DNA of 64,000 nt from Vesta saturnalis (taxonomy: Eukaryota; Arthropoda; Insecta; Coleoptera; Lampyridae): NCBI GenBank assembly GCA_036346205.1, contig JARFJB010000002.1, positions 1,483,501-1,547,500 of the forward strand, written 5' to 3'. The notes below the pieces were generated by a model. The model was not told the DNA's origin. It searched no databases and worked only from the letters and a program-made list of their open reading frames with translations. Numbering within the stretch: position 1 is the stretch's first letter; each line of letters starts with the position of its first letter. Below, piece after piece: positions 1 through 10,150 of the stretch. A program made the position numbers and the translations under genes.

Positions 1-576
1 GCTTATGAGAAACTTTTCTTGATTAAAAAATCCGAGTGCACGTGACCAATCATCTTAATTTGTTTGCTGGTCACTGCAAGTACTTGATGTTTCGACAAAC
101 CGTTATTTGCGTTTCCCAGTGTATTCATCTGCCCAGCTGTATCATTGTACCATAAGGTACAACCTAGATGTGTACTCTTGGCCTCCTTTCCATAATTTAG
201 CAACGTTTCGATATATGAGCAGTAGTCGTAGGTGCAGTTTGGTTGTGACACCATCTTCAGATTTAAGTAAACCTTCACTTGTGAGAAAAGCGAATGCATC
301 CAATTGTTTACCGGTGCTACAACATCCGCATGAGTAAGTCCTGTATCATCTTGCCTTAGAACTTTAGCTGTGATGTACAACGTGGTCTGACTTAAATCTA
401 TGTAATCGTTCCCATTTACGGGCACTACAAATTCTGTCGGAGCGTCATCACTAAGTGCTAATAAGGGCTTGTAAAATATCCATTCACCACCCTCGATACT
501 TGTCTGCGTTGACGGTAAAGCGAACAAATCCAATTCGCTTTTACATGATTGAGCATGTAGGAAAGCGATTATCTTG
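1..576 (-). pseudogene. Polinton capsid-type protein (F54H12.2-like), partial
   Basis: The minus frame is open from about 576 to the window edge and encodes the N-terminal part of the protein family seen in Polintons and in worm F54H12.2. These are thought to form the jelly-roll capsid of Polinton virions. Recognisable segments are DLFALPSTQTS near the start, VPVNGNDYIDLS, and VNNWMHSLFSQVKVYLN followed by YIETLLNYG. There is no ATG upstream of the conserved start: codons near 569 read ATA ATC, so the natural start codon is probably lost. The gene leaves the window at base 1. I cannot tell from this fragment whether it is the major or minor capsid protein; the F54H12.2-like assignment is firm. 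Confidence 0.75.
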
Positions 577-599
577 AAAATATATCGTCGTAAGTAGGT

Positions 600-1003
600 T
601 TCTTCTTCTTAGCAGTAACAGCTCTCGTCGAGACTGGTTATTATAGCCCGAAACCTCCATCGTTTTATGGATTTTCTCATCGCTGGCATAATTTCCCGAG
701 GCGAAACGTAGCACATACCATCAGTCCTCAATATAAATGGCTTTCTCGCTGTCGTGTTGGAAATGTGATGCAGCCTTTTTTAATATCGTCTATGTGGGTC
801 CTGTGGGTGGATCAGTTCTATAATACATTAAATTGTCTGTCGCACTTACAGCGGCAAAATAACAAGGGTACCAAATTTCCGAAATGCCTACAACCCATGA
901 GCCTGGTAATCTTATTTGGCAGTTGTGTAATAAAACTTGACGTCATATTGTCGGGAAAATACGTCATGGAACTATTACCTAATAAGATAAAATAAAACTG
1001 CAT
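600..1003 (-). pseudogene. Polinton structural protein remnant
   Basis: The minus frame starting at 1003 gives MQFYFILLGNSSMTYFPDN, the characteristic N-terminus of a second conserved Polinton structural protein located next to the F54H12.2-like gene. After about 32 residues the frame is broken and homologous-looking peptide (GSWVVGISEIWYPC) continues in another frame. Further downstream (about 780-600) only scraps are readable. The remaining length is far too short for the family, so internal sequence has been deleted. It lies between the integrase gene and the capsid-type gene, as expected for a Polinton cluster. Exact virion role is not assigned. Confidence 0.6.
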
Positions 1004-1019
1004 TTTATATATCTCTCAG

Positions 1020-2123
1020 CTGCGAAGCTAACACCCAGCTATTAAATTTGTCACTGTATCCACTTGACCAGGTATTTTTTATGTGGTCCACGGCCCTTCT
1101 CTGCTAAAATCTTATGGACTTTGAATAGGACGTCTTTATCAACCGTAACAACTTGCAACTCCTCCTCGTAAAAGGTACCCGCAATAGGATCGTTATTAAG
1201 ATAGCTTATGTGATAAACAGGAGGTCTTCATGTTATCACTGCACTAATTGTAAAAACTTCCTCACTCCAGTTCGTTTCATATCCCTTCTCAAAGGTGTAC
1301 TTAGTTCTGGCTATTCTAACATGTTCCCCGGCTTTATATTTAGGATGAGGTGATGTGCCTAAGCCTTTCGCGTACAGGTTATTCCACACTTCCAAAATGT
1401 TTCATCGTTTACAGTCGCAGGGGCCATCTTTATACTGGAATGAGGGCTATTGTTGTAAGCAGTCACGCGTTTTTGGAGCACATCAATATACCTGTAGGAA
1501 TTTTTGTAGGTGGAATAACGCCACATCTTTGTTTTCATTATTTTATTATATCTTCCAACTACAGATGCTTTTATATCAGGGTTATTTGTTACATAGAAAT
1601 TGACATTTGGTTTCTTGAAAAAGTTTTGCACACTGACCGCCACAAACTCCTTGCCTTTATCCGTCTGTAGATTTGCCGACGTATTATCACTTTCCTTAAA
1701 AATATCGGTGAATGCTTCAATTACAGATGCTGCTGTCTTCGTTTTAAGAACCCTCGCCCAGGCCCTCTTGCTAAACACATCAATAACCGTTAGCATGTAG
1801 TTGTATCCATTATTGTGTTTACTTAAAGTTCGCATATCGCAAAGATCTGATTGCCACAGATCATTGCCAACAATACATTTATTTTGTGAAAATTTTTTTC
1901 TGACAGGTTTATGAGCCTGCAGCCATTTTTTCACTTCACCATATCTACCCTTTACAGCATTAACTAAAGGTGTTATATCAGCAAACCCTGTCGGATGCTT
2001 TGGATCATAGTATACAGCATCCATGTTACGTTCTCCACTTCTCCCAATCCAGTGAAAGTCTTCTTCTTCGAAAGGATCTTCGCGGGGTTTCCCTTGATTC
2101 ACTATCGACATCGTAATTCTCAC
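1020..2123 (-). pseudogene. Polinton integrase (rve/DDE) with C-terminal chromodomain, inactivated
   Basis: Retroviral-type integrase of the F54H12.3/Polinton class. The N-terminal part runs MDAVYYDPKHPTGF to HKPVRKKF. The catalytic core holds LWQSDLCDMR (first Asp) and LQTDKGKEF (second Asp). The third catalytic site reads ASVVGRYNKIMK: the expected Glu codon GAA is GGA, so the active site is broken. After an in-frame stop near 1359 the reading continues in another frame with an SH3-like segment (HPKYKAGEHVRIAR) and a chromodomain-like end (FKVHKILAEKG, KKYLVKW). Function when intact: strand transfer of element ends into host DNA. It overlaps the end of the upstream gene in another frame (2026-2123). 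Confidence 0.9.
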
Positions 2124-2385
2124 CTATAGTTGTGAGGCTCGGTTCTATGTTAGGTGATACAGTATCATCACGTCTTCGAGTATTTCCGATAAACTCTCGT
2201 GGTATATCTATTTCTTTAACATACACCGCAAACTGTCGCCAGCCGTGTGGGTTTGTAACTTTTCGCTGTCTTAAGGTTTGGTGAACCAGGTCGATAATAT
2301 TGGAATGAGGGACGATCTCACATTTTATTGTGACAGTACCCCTTTTATTCCAAAATACAACACCGCCCGTATTCAGTATACGCAA
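2026..2385 (-). pseudogene. Polinton small conserved protein upstream of integrase
   Basis: A 119-residue frame with the conserved block VVFWNKRGTVTI, then SNIIDLVHQTLRQRK, NPHGWRQFAVYVKEI and PREFIGNTRRR. These blocks recur in a short Polinton protein of unknown biochemical role that usually precedes the integrase. The tail is basic (RRSFRRRRLS), but that part may be frame-shifted sequence belonging to the start of the integrase. No catalytic motif is visible. A frameshift or lost start is likely, since homologous proteins begin further upstream. Confidence 0.6.
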
Positions 2386-2439
2386 GAAATCAGTGCCTTT
2401 CTTCCTGTATGAAACAGTGTTGATACTATCTCGTCGTCT

Positions 2440-2796
2440 ACCAGACCCTGGAGTTTCGGCGAATCCCTAATTATCTCCATCACCGCTGATTGTTATTCTA
2501 GCACCATTTAATGTTCCTAACAGGAGCGGTAGAAATGCGCCGTCCTTCTGTACGAGAAACTATTTCTTCTTTTTATAGATTCACCTCTCTGTGCCATCCG
2601 CCTTAAAATGTGCTTATGTTGAGAGAGCAGCTGCTTCTGATCAGCTAACAGAGGTACACGACCTTTTAAAATGCTATGTGCACACTCGCAAATGCATTCC
2701 ACCATGCTTACTATCCAGGCATTTCAATAAAGCGTCACGCTGACCTTTACTTAATCTGGCTATTGCGTGCAGGATATCGGTGTTTTGGTCAACCAT
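2440..2796 (-). pseudogene. Polinton small basic protein (PX-like cluster member)
   Basis: The minus frame from ATG at 2796 reads MVDQNTDILHAIARLSKGQ then DALLKCLDS. A frameshift near 2705 switches to CICECAHSILKGRVPLL, QHKHILRRMAQRGESIKRR. This pattern of a short helical, Lys/Arg-rich protein with a CICECA block is a constant small gene of Polinton clusters, presumably virion or DNA associated (inference). The hydrophobic Gly-rich tail expected after the basic stretch is not intact. The mariner insertion at 2852 lies 55 bp outside its start, separating it from the ATPase gene. Confidence 0.6.
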
Positions 2797-2851
2797 CATA
2801 TATGATGTAATATTTATGACTGTGAAGCTTAAACCATTTTTTCTCTATATA

Positions 2852-3505
2852 CAGGTGGGCCACCACCAACGCGTCGGTCTCTAGCACCCAAACGACTGAA
2901 TTTTTTCTAAATCTGTTTGGGCGAGAATATGTAAGCCTTCTAGGACTACAATCTAAAATTAGTTTGATTTATACAGGGTGATCTACAAACTTGTTACTTA
3001 TCAAAGTTATATTATTTTAAATGGAATACCCTCCTTTTTAATTTTTTTTTGAAATAAGGTGTAAAAATAAGGTAGACTTTCATTAGAGTTCCCTATACCT
3101 AAACCTTACAGTTTCCGAAATATTTAACATTTTTTGAAAATGTAGGGTTGTCAAAAAATTCAAGTATTTTTCGATTCAGAAAAGATGAGACAATCTAATC
3201 TAGGTCATCGTAATAAGGATATTTGGAAGTACGTATTCTGTTGTTTATTGTTTCAAATCATAATTTATAAAATACAAAGAATAACGCGTAAAGTTAACAA
3301 ACTTCAAAGTTAAATATCTTTGTTATTTTAAATACAACGCCCAAGAAATTTTTATCGGAATGGAATAGTCTTTTGACAATAGTTCGAACTGTATTAGGGT
3401 TCCCTTTACCTAACTTCAATACTTTTCGAGAAATTAGTGTATTTGTTAGATTTTTAGAAATTACGCCATTAACTCATGTCGATCAGTTAGAATTCTGTGA
3501 TTTAC
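2852..3505 (+). repeat. Left terminal inverted repeat of DD41D element
   Basis: This 650-bp arm pairs with 4725-5364. The match runs from the outer CAGGTGGGC through the GATCAGTTAGAATTC segment at 3481-3495 and fades at about 3505, shortly before the transposase gene ends. Such long arms are unusual for mariner-type elements, whose terminal repeats are often under 50 bp. Confidence 0.93.
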
Positions 3506-3510
3506 AAAGG

Positions 3511-4648
3511 TTACAAATGTGTTAAACGGTTTTGGTTTATTAAGGTTATCAAGGTTATACGGTTGCTGGTCTTGAAAGAGACCGAGAGCCTACTGCTGGA
3601 TTTGTCACTACAGTAAATGTTCCACTGATGACCGTCTTCTTGAATGCATGGTCTAATTCTTTCTTCCAAATTTTGTCTGACTTTTCTTAACATATCTGGA
3701 GTAATTGTGTCCACCGCATTTCTAATTCTCTCTTTCATATTGTTTGCAGTAGTAGCAGGAATATTGTAAACAATATTTTTAATATATCCCCATAAAAGTA
3801 ATCCATTGGAGTAAGACAAGGCGATCTTGGTGGCCAATGACATGGTCCGTTCCTTCCAATCCATTTATTAACAAATTTACTAGTTAAATAATTTCTAACT
3901 CTACGATCAAAGTGTGCGGTGCCCCATCTAATTGTAGCCACATATTCCTCTAATGTTCAACGGAACGTTTTCGAGAAGTGTCCAAAAGTCTCGCTTTAAA
4001 AATCTCAAAAATTTAAATGACCATTGAAAAGTATGGTCCAATTACCTGATCTCCAATAATTCCTGCCCATACGTTTATGCTCCAACGATTTTGGCGGTCA
4101 ACAGTATTAAAAGCATGCCTATTCTCGGTATCATAATAGTGAAAATTTTGTCTATTTACCAAACCGTTGTTGTGAAATGTTGATTCATCAGTAAACAAAA
4201 CGAAATTTAAAAATCTTGTTGATCCCTATTTTTCAATTGCCCACAAACAGAAATCTATTCGTTGTTGAAAGTCATTGCCATACAAATTTTGATGAATTTC
4301 TATGTGATAAGCATGAAATTTGTGTTTTTGAGAACTCTTCTACACTTCCTCTACTTAAATCTGTTTGTCTAGCAATTACTCTAGTACTAGTGTGGAATTT
4401 TCAGCGATAGATCCTAATACTAAAAACTCACTATCTTCATTGCCAGTTACCGGTTTACTTTTATTAGGTTTTGATAGGCAGTGTTACCTGTGGCTCAAAT
4501 GTTTGTAAAAGCCTTTCAAAAGCTCTCGTATAAGGATGGTTGCGATCAGGGTACTTTTGGGCATAAACCTGGAAGCCAAAAGACAATTTTCATGGCATTC
4601 TCCTATGGTCAACACTATATCCACTCTTTCTTGCACTGAATATTTCAT
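3511..4648 (-). pseudogene. Tc1/mariner transposase (DDE_3), frameshifted
   Basis: The minus-strand start at ATG 4648 gives MKYSVQERVDIVLTIGECHE, the N-terminal helix-turn-helix type common in this insect family. The catalytic core follows in pieces: VLFTDESTFHNNG (first Asp), INVWAGIIGDQVIGPYF, then LQLDGAP (second Asp, in a shifted frame near 3935), WIGRNGPCHWPPRSP and LTPMDYF (third Asp). Spacing between second and third Asp is about 40-41, which suggests the DD41D (rosa) group. The C-terminal ITPDMLRKVRQNLEERI is intact. At least three frameshifts or stops (near 4400, 3960, 3800) make it non-functional. Intact enzyme would cut and paste the element at TA sites. Confidence 0.85.
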
Positions 4649-4724
4649 TGTAATGAAAAAATCATCAATAGTTATAAACACTGTCGTATTTTGTAATACG
4701 TCAATATGACAGAAATGTTTATAA

Positions 4725-5364
4725 ATCAAAGAATTCTAACTGATCGACATGAGTTAATGGCGTAATTTCTAAAAATGTAACAAATACACTAATTTCTCGA
4801 AAAGTATTGAAGTAAGGTATAGGGAACCCTAATACATTTCGAACTATTGTCAAAAGACTATTCCATTCCGATAAAAATTTCTTGGGCGTTGTATTTAAAA
4901 TAACAAAGATATTTAACTTTGAAGTTTGTTAACTTTACGCGTTATTCTTTGTATTTTATAAATTATGATTTGAAACAATAAACAACAGAATACGTACTTC
5001 CAAATATCCTTATTACGATGACCTAGATTAGATTGTCTCATCTTTTCTGAATCGAAAAATACTTGAATTTTTGACAACTCAACATTTTCAAAAATGTTAA
5101 ATATTTCGGAAACTGTAAGGTTTAGGTATAGGAACTCTAATGAAAGTCTACCTTATTTTTACACCTTATTTAAAAAAAATTAAAAGGAGGGTATTCCATT
5201 TAAAATAATATAACTTTGATAAGTAACAAGTTTGTAGATCACCCTGTATAAATCAAACTAATTTTAGATTGTAGTCCTAGAAGGCTACATATTCTCGCCC
5301 AAACAGATTTTGAAAAATTCAGTTGTTTGGTGCTAGAGACCGACGCGTTGGTGGTGCCCACCTG
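4725..5364 (-). repeat. Right terminal inverted repeat of DD41D element
   Basis: Reverse-complement partner of 2852-3505. It contains the same segments in mirror order, including the GTAGATCACCCTGTATA block near 5235 that matches 2966-2983 of the left arm. It ends in CACCTG at 5364 followed by TA. Confidence 0.93.
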
Positions 5365-5387
5365 TATATATATATAGTAATATATTT

Positions 5388-5933
5388 TTATATAGCACAT
5401 CTGTATTCTGTTTTAAATACAATAAATATCCGTGCGGATTAGACGTAGCATCTTGGCACGCAGCCTCTAAAAATTTAGGGTTGTCAGGTTAAATCTGCCT
5501 TGCTAAATGCTGTATCTGTGCCCTGTCATGTGGATTCTTGAACAAGATTATTTAATCAGCATTGAGAGAGATATCTCGCTGTCCACGTTTTGATGACATA
5601 TGTTTTGCGTTAAGAAAAACACGCTTAGATTTTTATGATGACAACCCTTTGTAAAAATATCAACCACCGAATCGTTAGTCTCACGAATTAGATCGTCAAT
5701 TATTATTACGGTTTTTACCGTCAAACTGTTCCATATTAGGTAATCCTTTCTGAAAATTCACTGAGAGATCTTTGAATAATGGTTGCCATTCGCCGTAAAA
5801 CCAGATAATTTTTTCAAAAGCTGTATCGCAGACATAATCGATATTTTTTAGAAAATCAACGATAAAATACGATTTCACAACCAGATGGCCCCTCTACTAT
5901 TGCTGAAAAGGGATGCTTAAACTGACCTTCCAT
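5388..5933 (-). pseudogene. Polinton DNA-packaging ATPase (FtsK/HerA type), broken
   Basis: From ATG 5933 the minus strand encodes FSAIVEGPSGC, where the Walker A Gly-Lys-Ser/Thr would follow but is lost at a small deletion or frameshift near 5880. Then come DFLKNIDYVCDTAFEKI and WFYGEWQPLFKDL, a Walker B-region remnant in another frame (DLIRETNDSVVDIFTKG), HHKNLSVFFLTQN, RDISLNAD, KNPHDRAQIQHLARQI and a C-terminal HGYLL block ending at a stop near 5388. All are hallmarks of the ATPase that pumps Polinton DNA into capsids. Multiple frameshifts, stops and the damaged P-loop mean no activity. It is split from the rest of the cluster by the mariner at 2852-5364. Confidence 0.9.
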
Positions 5934-6617
5934 CTCGAAACGCTAATCGATACTAAAGAGTATTCCATTAACATCGCAACTTAAATACTAGGTGAAAAAA
6001 TCTCCAATCACAGGTATATATATTCCACTCTGTTTTATCGTGCTTATCTTTTAACACCAAGATAACCCTATCTGTTGCTGTCTTTTAAATATTTACTAAA
6101 ACCAACACGCGCATCGTGTATTAACAATAATAGTTTGATGTATATCTAATTATAATGTCTAAGGGGCTACGACAAGAGGGCGCAGACCTAACACAAGTTC
6201 TTACAGCTGTCGTACAAGTTAGAGTTAGAGCCCCTTTATTTCAAATTTCCCGCCAAGGAGGCCACGATACGAGGGCGCAGACCTGACACAAGTTCTTATA
6301 GCTGTCATATGAGGTAGCATTAGGTCCTGTTATTAGAACGTTGTATGCGCACTCATTTGCATACCTTCCAGGGGCTGAACTGCCAAAAAGATTTTAATAC
6401 AACCAAAAGGGTCCTAATTAGGGTGAAAATTCCATCAAGGGGATGAAAATGGTCCCCGAAAAGAAGCCATAAAAAAAGGAGAGAACTGCCAAAAAGATTC
6501 TTAACACAACCAGAAGGGCTCTAATTAGGGAGAAATTTGAAAAAAGTGAAAGTTAGTGTCCCAGGGGGCGGGTCTTGTGACGTAAAAAAGTGAAAGTTAA
6601 AGTTTCGGTGTTCTACT
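5934..6617 (-). repeat. Polinton terminal region with duplicated subterminal blocks
   Basis: No gene is visible. A 95-bp unit is present twice in direct orientation (about 6165-6355; both contain GAGGGCGCAGACCT, at 6176 and 6271). A 107-bp unit is present twice (about 6376-6545; AACTGCCAAAAAGATT at about 6378 and 6485). The last 75 bp (GTGAAAGTTAGTGTCCCA then GTGACGT) resemble the right end of 49527-52599. This is consistent with the inner part of a long Polinton terminal repeat, but the partner repeat is outside the window. Confidence 0.6.
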
Positions 6618-7775
6618 CGATCATACTAAATAGCATTGAATTGACAATGGTACGGCGGCAATCGTAACACCTTATGTCCAGTTTTTGATGCAATTTCGTG
6701 TATTTCGGATATTTTTGGTATACGGTTTTCTTGAATTAATTCCAACAGTTCTCGTTTAAACGTAACCCTGTCGAAAGGAACTTTACGGTTTTGTAAGTAA
6801 CTGCAAATTTCTTCATTCGTAGAGGACGTATTTGGAATTTTCTCTAACAGTTTTGAATGGTAACCTAACACAATTAAACTCGGTTCACTTAAGTTCGGTA
6901 TTAATTGTGCTTCGAACCATTTTGCAAACAATTCGCTATACATGTATCAATGATAACCAGCATGTGGATTTTTTGTTGAAAATAACATCGAAGCGTTTGG
7001 TACAAATACGTTTTTATTTCCTGCATTAGGTCATTAAACCTAAAAACATTTCCGCTACAGCAAAAATCGAAAGGTGAAAATTGTTCGTAACATTTTCTTT
7101 CCCCATCGGTTTCTTTTTAATAATTTTTTAGGTATTATCGTGCTAACTTTTTTTAGGAGATCCTCTACTGAAAATCCACGTCTCGTCTAACAACACAGGA
7201 TCATAATCTTTGGTTCTTTATTCGTAATGTAGTGGTAGTCCCTCAAAAACCGAACTCTGCGTGATGCAGTATGGTCCAATTCATATAGACCTCTCCTACC
7301 ATCATCTTTTGTAAAAGAAAAACCAATGGAATACAATAACCGTGTTAAACTTGCAATCCTGAAGTTAAACATATCCACTCCTGAAGCTTCTCGCTTTAAA
7401 GCAGCTACAGTAACTTGATAGCCTAATAAAATATTAGCTAATTATACACAATTTGGGTAAAATGATTAGGCATATACGTTTTGAATGCATTTCATAAATT
7501 TTGCGTTTAACAAAGTCTTTTATGTAGTCATCGACCTCGGATGATATCATTTTATTTCTTTTGCGTTTAAAAGAGACCTCCGGTTGATTTGGTGCTGCAC
7601 CAAGAAACCTTTTTTTTTTAATATTTGTTAAGTTCTAAATTCAATTTAATAACCTAAAAAGTTGTACCTGCATAACAGAAGTACCACCATTGTCACGTTC
7701 TCGTTCAAAATAATGAAGAACATTCATAATTACTTGTTGAGCTTGTAACCTAAGATGTTTGTAATAACGTACATA
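6618..7775 (-). pseudogene. Sailor-like IS630/Tc1-mariner transposase, copy 1, truncated by Polinton
   Basis: Minus-strand exon 1 contains LQAQQVIMNVLHYFERERD and DNGG, then a likely intron 7667-7595 (GTACAA...GTGCAG). Next come APNQPEVSFKRKR, then RLLYSIGFSFTKDDGRRGLYE and VRFLRDYHY. The catalytic blocks are VLLDETWIFS (first Asp), a degraded second Asp (IVLGYHSKLL lacks the MDNA block) and LPPYHCQFNAI. There are 76 residues from the YH of the second block to the Glu position, which gives an aligned D-to-E spacing of about 81. Homologous sequence stops abruptly at 6618, where the Polinton terminus begins, so the 3' end was severed by that insertion. Frameshifts occur near 7180 and 6960. The intact family would transpose by DDE chemistry. 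Confidence 0.8.
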
Positions 7776-8016
7776 CGCAAGCTTAACTGATTTTAACTCT
7801 AGCAATGAACAACATGCCAGTGGACCGTTAATTTATTTATGTAGTATGTAGTGTTGTGTACATAGTACCAATAAGTCTTAGTTATTGTTTTTATATTGTT
7901 GTGTGTTTTTATATGTGGCATAGACATGAATAAAAAGTACTCCTACTTAATAAAGTTCTGCGCAATTTCGTTTTATTATTTACTATAATTTTATGAAACT
8001 GAATTTAAACTTTTAT
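7776..8016. other. AT-rich spacer
   Basis: No coding frame is recognisable. It includes an AATAAA-type signal near 7930 in a T/G-rich stretch that resembles a retroelement 3' untranslated region, but I cannot assign it to a family. Confidence 0.3.
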
Positions 8017-9955
8017 CTGCAAAAGTGAAATCACTAAAGCTAAAAAGTTGTTCGAACAAGGAAAATGCAATGAACTAGATACATCTCCTTTAGGCAGTTG
8101 TAAATTTTGGTCTTTAGCTAAAGCCATTAGTAAAAACTTTGGAACATCTTCATTTCCCCCCCTGATGTCTATTGACGGATCGGTAGTTGCTGATTCTGTA
8201 GACAAAGCCAATGTTTTTGTGGATTTGTTTGCATCAAACTCGTGCCTCAATGATTCTGGAAAAGATGTGCCCCTAGTCAACTCTTCTTCATACGCTATGA
8301 AACCAATTCATTTTCGGTACAAGCTCTTGGAATCGATCATCAGTAGGCTTGATCTCAATAAGGCGACTGGCCCAGTCGGTATCCCAGCTATTGTCTTAAA
8401 GAAATGTTCCCCCGAACTAGTACCAGTCCTATCTAAGCTCTATACGATCTCTATGTCTTATGGGGAATTCCTTTCATCATGGAAGTTAGCAAATGTTCAA
8501 CCTATTCCCAAAAAAGGCTATTAGACTGATCCCTCAAACTACCGACCAATTGCCATTACTTCCATTTTGTCTAAAATTGTGGAAAAAGCCATCAATCAGC
8601 AACTGCTCACGTTCCTTGAAACTAACAAACTCCTTAGTGACCACCAATATGGGTTTAGGCAAAGTCGTTCAACAGGCGATCTTCTTTCATATGTGACCCA
8701 AGTTTGGAACAATACAGTAGAGAAGTCCGGTGAAACAGTTGTAGTCGCTTTAGATGCCTCAAAGGCATTTGCCCAAGTTTGGCATAGGTGTTTACTTGCC
8801 AAACTCACCTCGTTTGGGTTAAATGATAAGCTCATCAACTGGGTTTCTAGTTTCCTTGATAAAAGACGAATACGTGTCGCAGTTGATGGCTTTTTTTCAA
8901 AAGAAGTTAGAATTAACGCGGGCGTACCACACGGATTCGTTATAGCGCCTACACTTTTTGTGCTGTACATAAATGACCTTATTTCTTCAACAACTAACTC
9001 CATCCATTGCTTTGCTGAAGATAGCATTCTTCACTGTAGTTCATCTCAGTCTACTGATAGTGATAATCCACCTTCTATGTCAAATCAAGAAATTAAAGCT
9101 GAAATGGCAAATTCAATCAACAAAGACATTCAACGTATTCTCGAATGGGGAAGCAATAATCTAGTTAAATTTAATGCTAACAAAGCTCAGTGTTGCCTTA
9201 TGTCCGCGAAAAAAGATCGATCATTTCCTGTTGTAAGTATGAATGGCTCAGTTCTTAAGTTTTCAGACCCTATTACTCTGTTGGGTATGACTGTATCTTC
9301 AAATCTCTCATGGGTTGACCATATTCTGTCAGCTACCAAAACAGCTGCTCGTAAAATAGGATTTTTGTACAGATCTAAGCAGTACTTTACCTCTCGACAA
9401 CTCCTTCTGCTGTATAAGGCCCAAATTCGGCCTCATCTGGAATATAATTCTCACCTCTGGGTTAGTGCTCCCCAATACGCTCTCGATATCGTTGATCGTA
9501 TTCAAAAGAGAGCGATTAGGCTTATAAAGGACCCGTCCTTAACTTCTCACATACAGTCCCTTGAGCATAGAAGGATGGTTTCAGTTCTTTCTTTGTATTA
9601 TCGTTATTACAACGGCTATTGTGCTGCTGAATTATATTCTTTGATACAATCTCGGGTTATCTTTGCGAGAAACACTCGGTTCGCTCATTCACATCATCAC
9701 TATGCAGTACAAATCTCCACTTGTGGTACCAGACGCGCGCAATCTACATTTTTCTACACGGCTTCTAACTCTGAAATGATCTCCCTAGTTTCTGTTTTCC
9801 TCTCACTTATATGAGAAAATTTAAGGTAGCTGTTCATAGGCATCTATTGGCAATTCATTATCCCTCTACCCATCCTCCTAAGTGTTCCTGAGTGCTTTAG
9901 CACCATAGGCCAAATTGAGCCTGTTCAGGTCCACAATCATAACAAAAAAACTGAT
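8017..9955 (+). pseudogene. LINE (non-LTR retrotransposon) reverse transcriptase, copy A
   Basis: 5'-truncated ORF2. The C-terminal linker (KFWSLAKAISKNFGTSS) leads into reverse transcriptase blocks LDLNKATGPVGIP, DPSNYRPIAITS, HQYGFRQSRST, VALDASKAF (motif A) and FAEDS at the YADD/FADD position (motif C). One in-frame TAG (8522-8524) interrupts an otherwise continuous frame from 8048 to about 9814. A frameshift near the end separates the terminal segment (FKVAVHRHLLAIHYPS, about 9825-9865). Motif A has the first Asp but the second is Ala; motif C has Glu for the first Asp. The enzyme is dead. The 3' end is a short A-rich tail near 9945. It resembles jockey/CR1-group LINEs; clade not settled. 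Confidence 0.88.
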
Positions 9956-10150
9956 GTTTTCTAAATTACAATTGTCATTTTCTGAAAGTGAACTGATTAA
10001 TCTGAATTGCAACTAACACTTTTTGAAATAGTTTTTACTAATCTGAAATACATGTGGCGGATGCTTAAATTAACCATTCTGAATTACAATTAACACTTTC
10101 TGAAATATAATGGGTAATCTGAATTACAATTGACATTTTCTGAATTACAC
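9956..10150. repeat. Degenerate short repeats (TCTGAATTACAATTGACA-like)
   Basis: Four to five imperfect units around TCTGAATTACAATTAACAC and TTTTCTGAAA recur every 50-70 bp directly after the LINE tail. Origin unknown. Confidence 0.5.

Larger units (their letters stand above)
2852..5364 (-). mobile_element. Tc1/mariner element (about DD41D, rosa-like) with ~640-bp TIRs
   Basis: Termini CAGGTGGGC...GCCCACCTG are directly flanked by TA on both sides (2850-2851 and 5365-5366), the target duplication of this superfamily. Total length is 2513 bp. The two arms (2852-3505 and 4725-5364) are nearly identical inverted repeats, differing by a handful of bases and one extra C near the left end. Between them lies a broken minus-strand transposase gene. 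The element interrupts the Polinton between its ATPase and small basic protein genes, so it is younger than that element. Near-identity of the arms suggests recent transposition or arm-to-arm gene conversion. Confidence 0.93.
1..6617 (-). mobile_element. Polinton/Maverick-type element, right part only, decayed
   Basis: Minus-strand gene set typical of Polintons (self-synthesising, virus-like DNA transposons): packaging ATPase, small basic protein, small unknown protein, rve integrase with chromodomain, and two capsid-type proteins, in that order from 6617 leftward. All carry frameshifts or stops. The outer end is placed at 6617 because the minus strand there begins AGTAGAACACC, resembling the AGTAGTACAGA termini of the element at 49527-52599, and because a foreign transposase reading frame starts immediately outside. 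The other end, and any polymerase B and protease genes, would lie left of the window. A mariner (2852-5364) is inserted between the ATPase and the next gene. Confidence 0.85.

Noticed and set aside
8596..9027. 143-codon minus-strand frame
   Set aside because: Exact antisense of the LINE RT domain.
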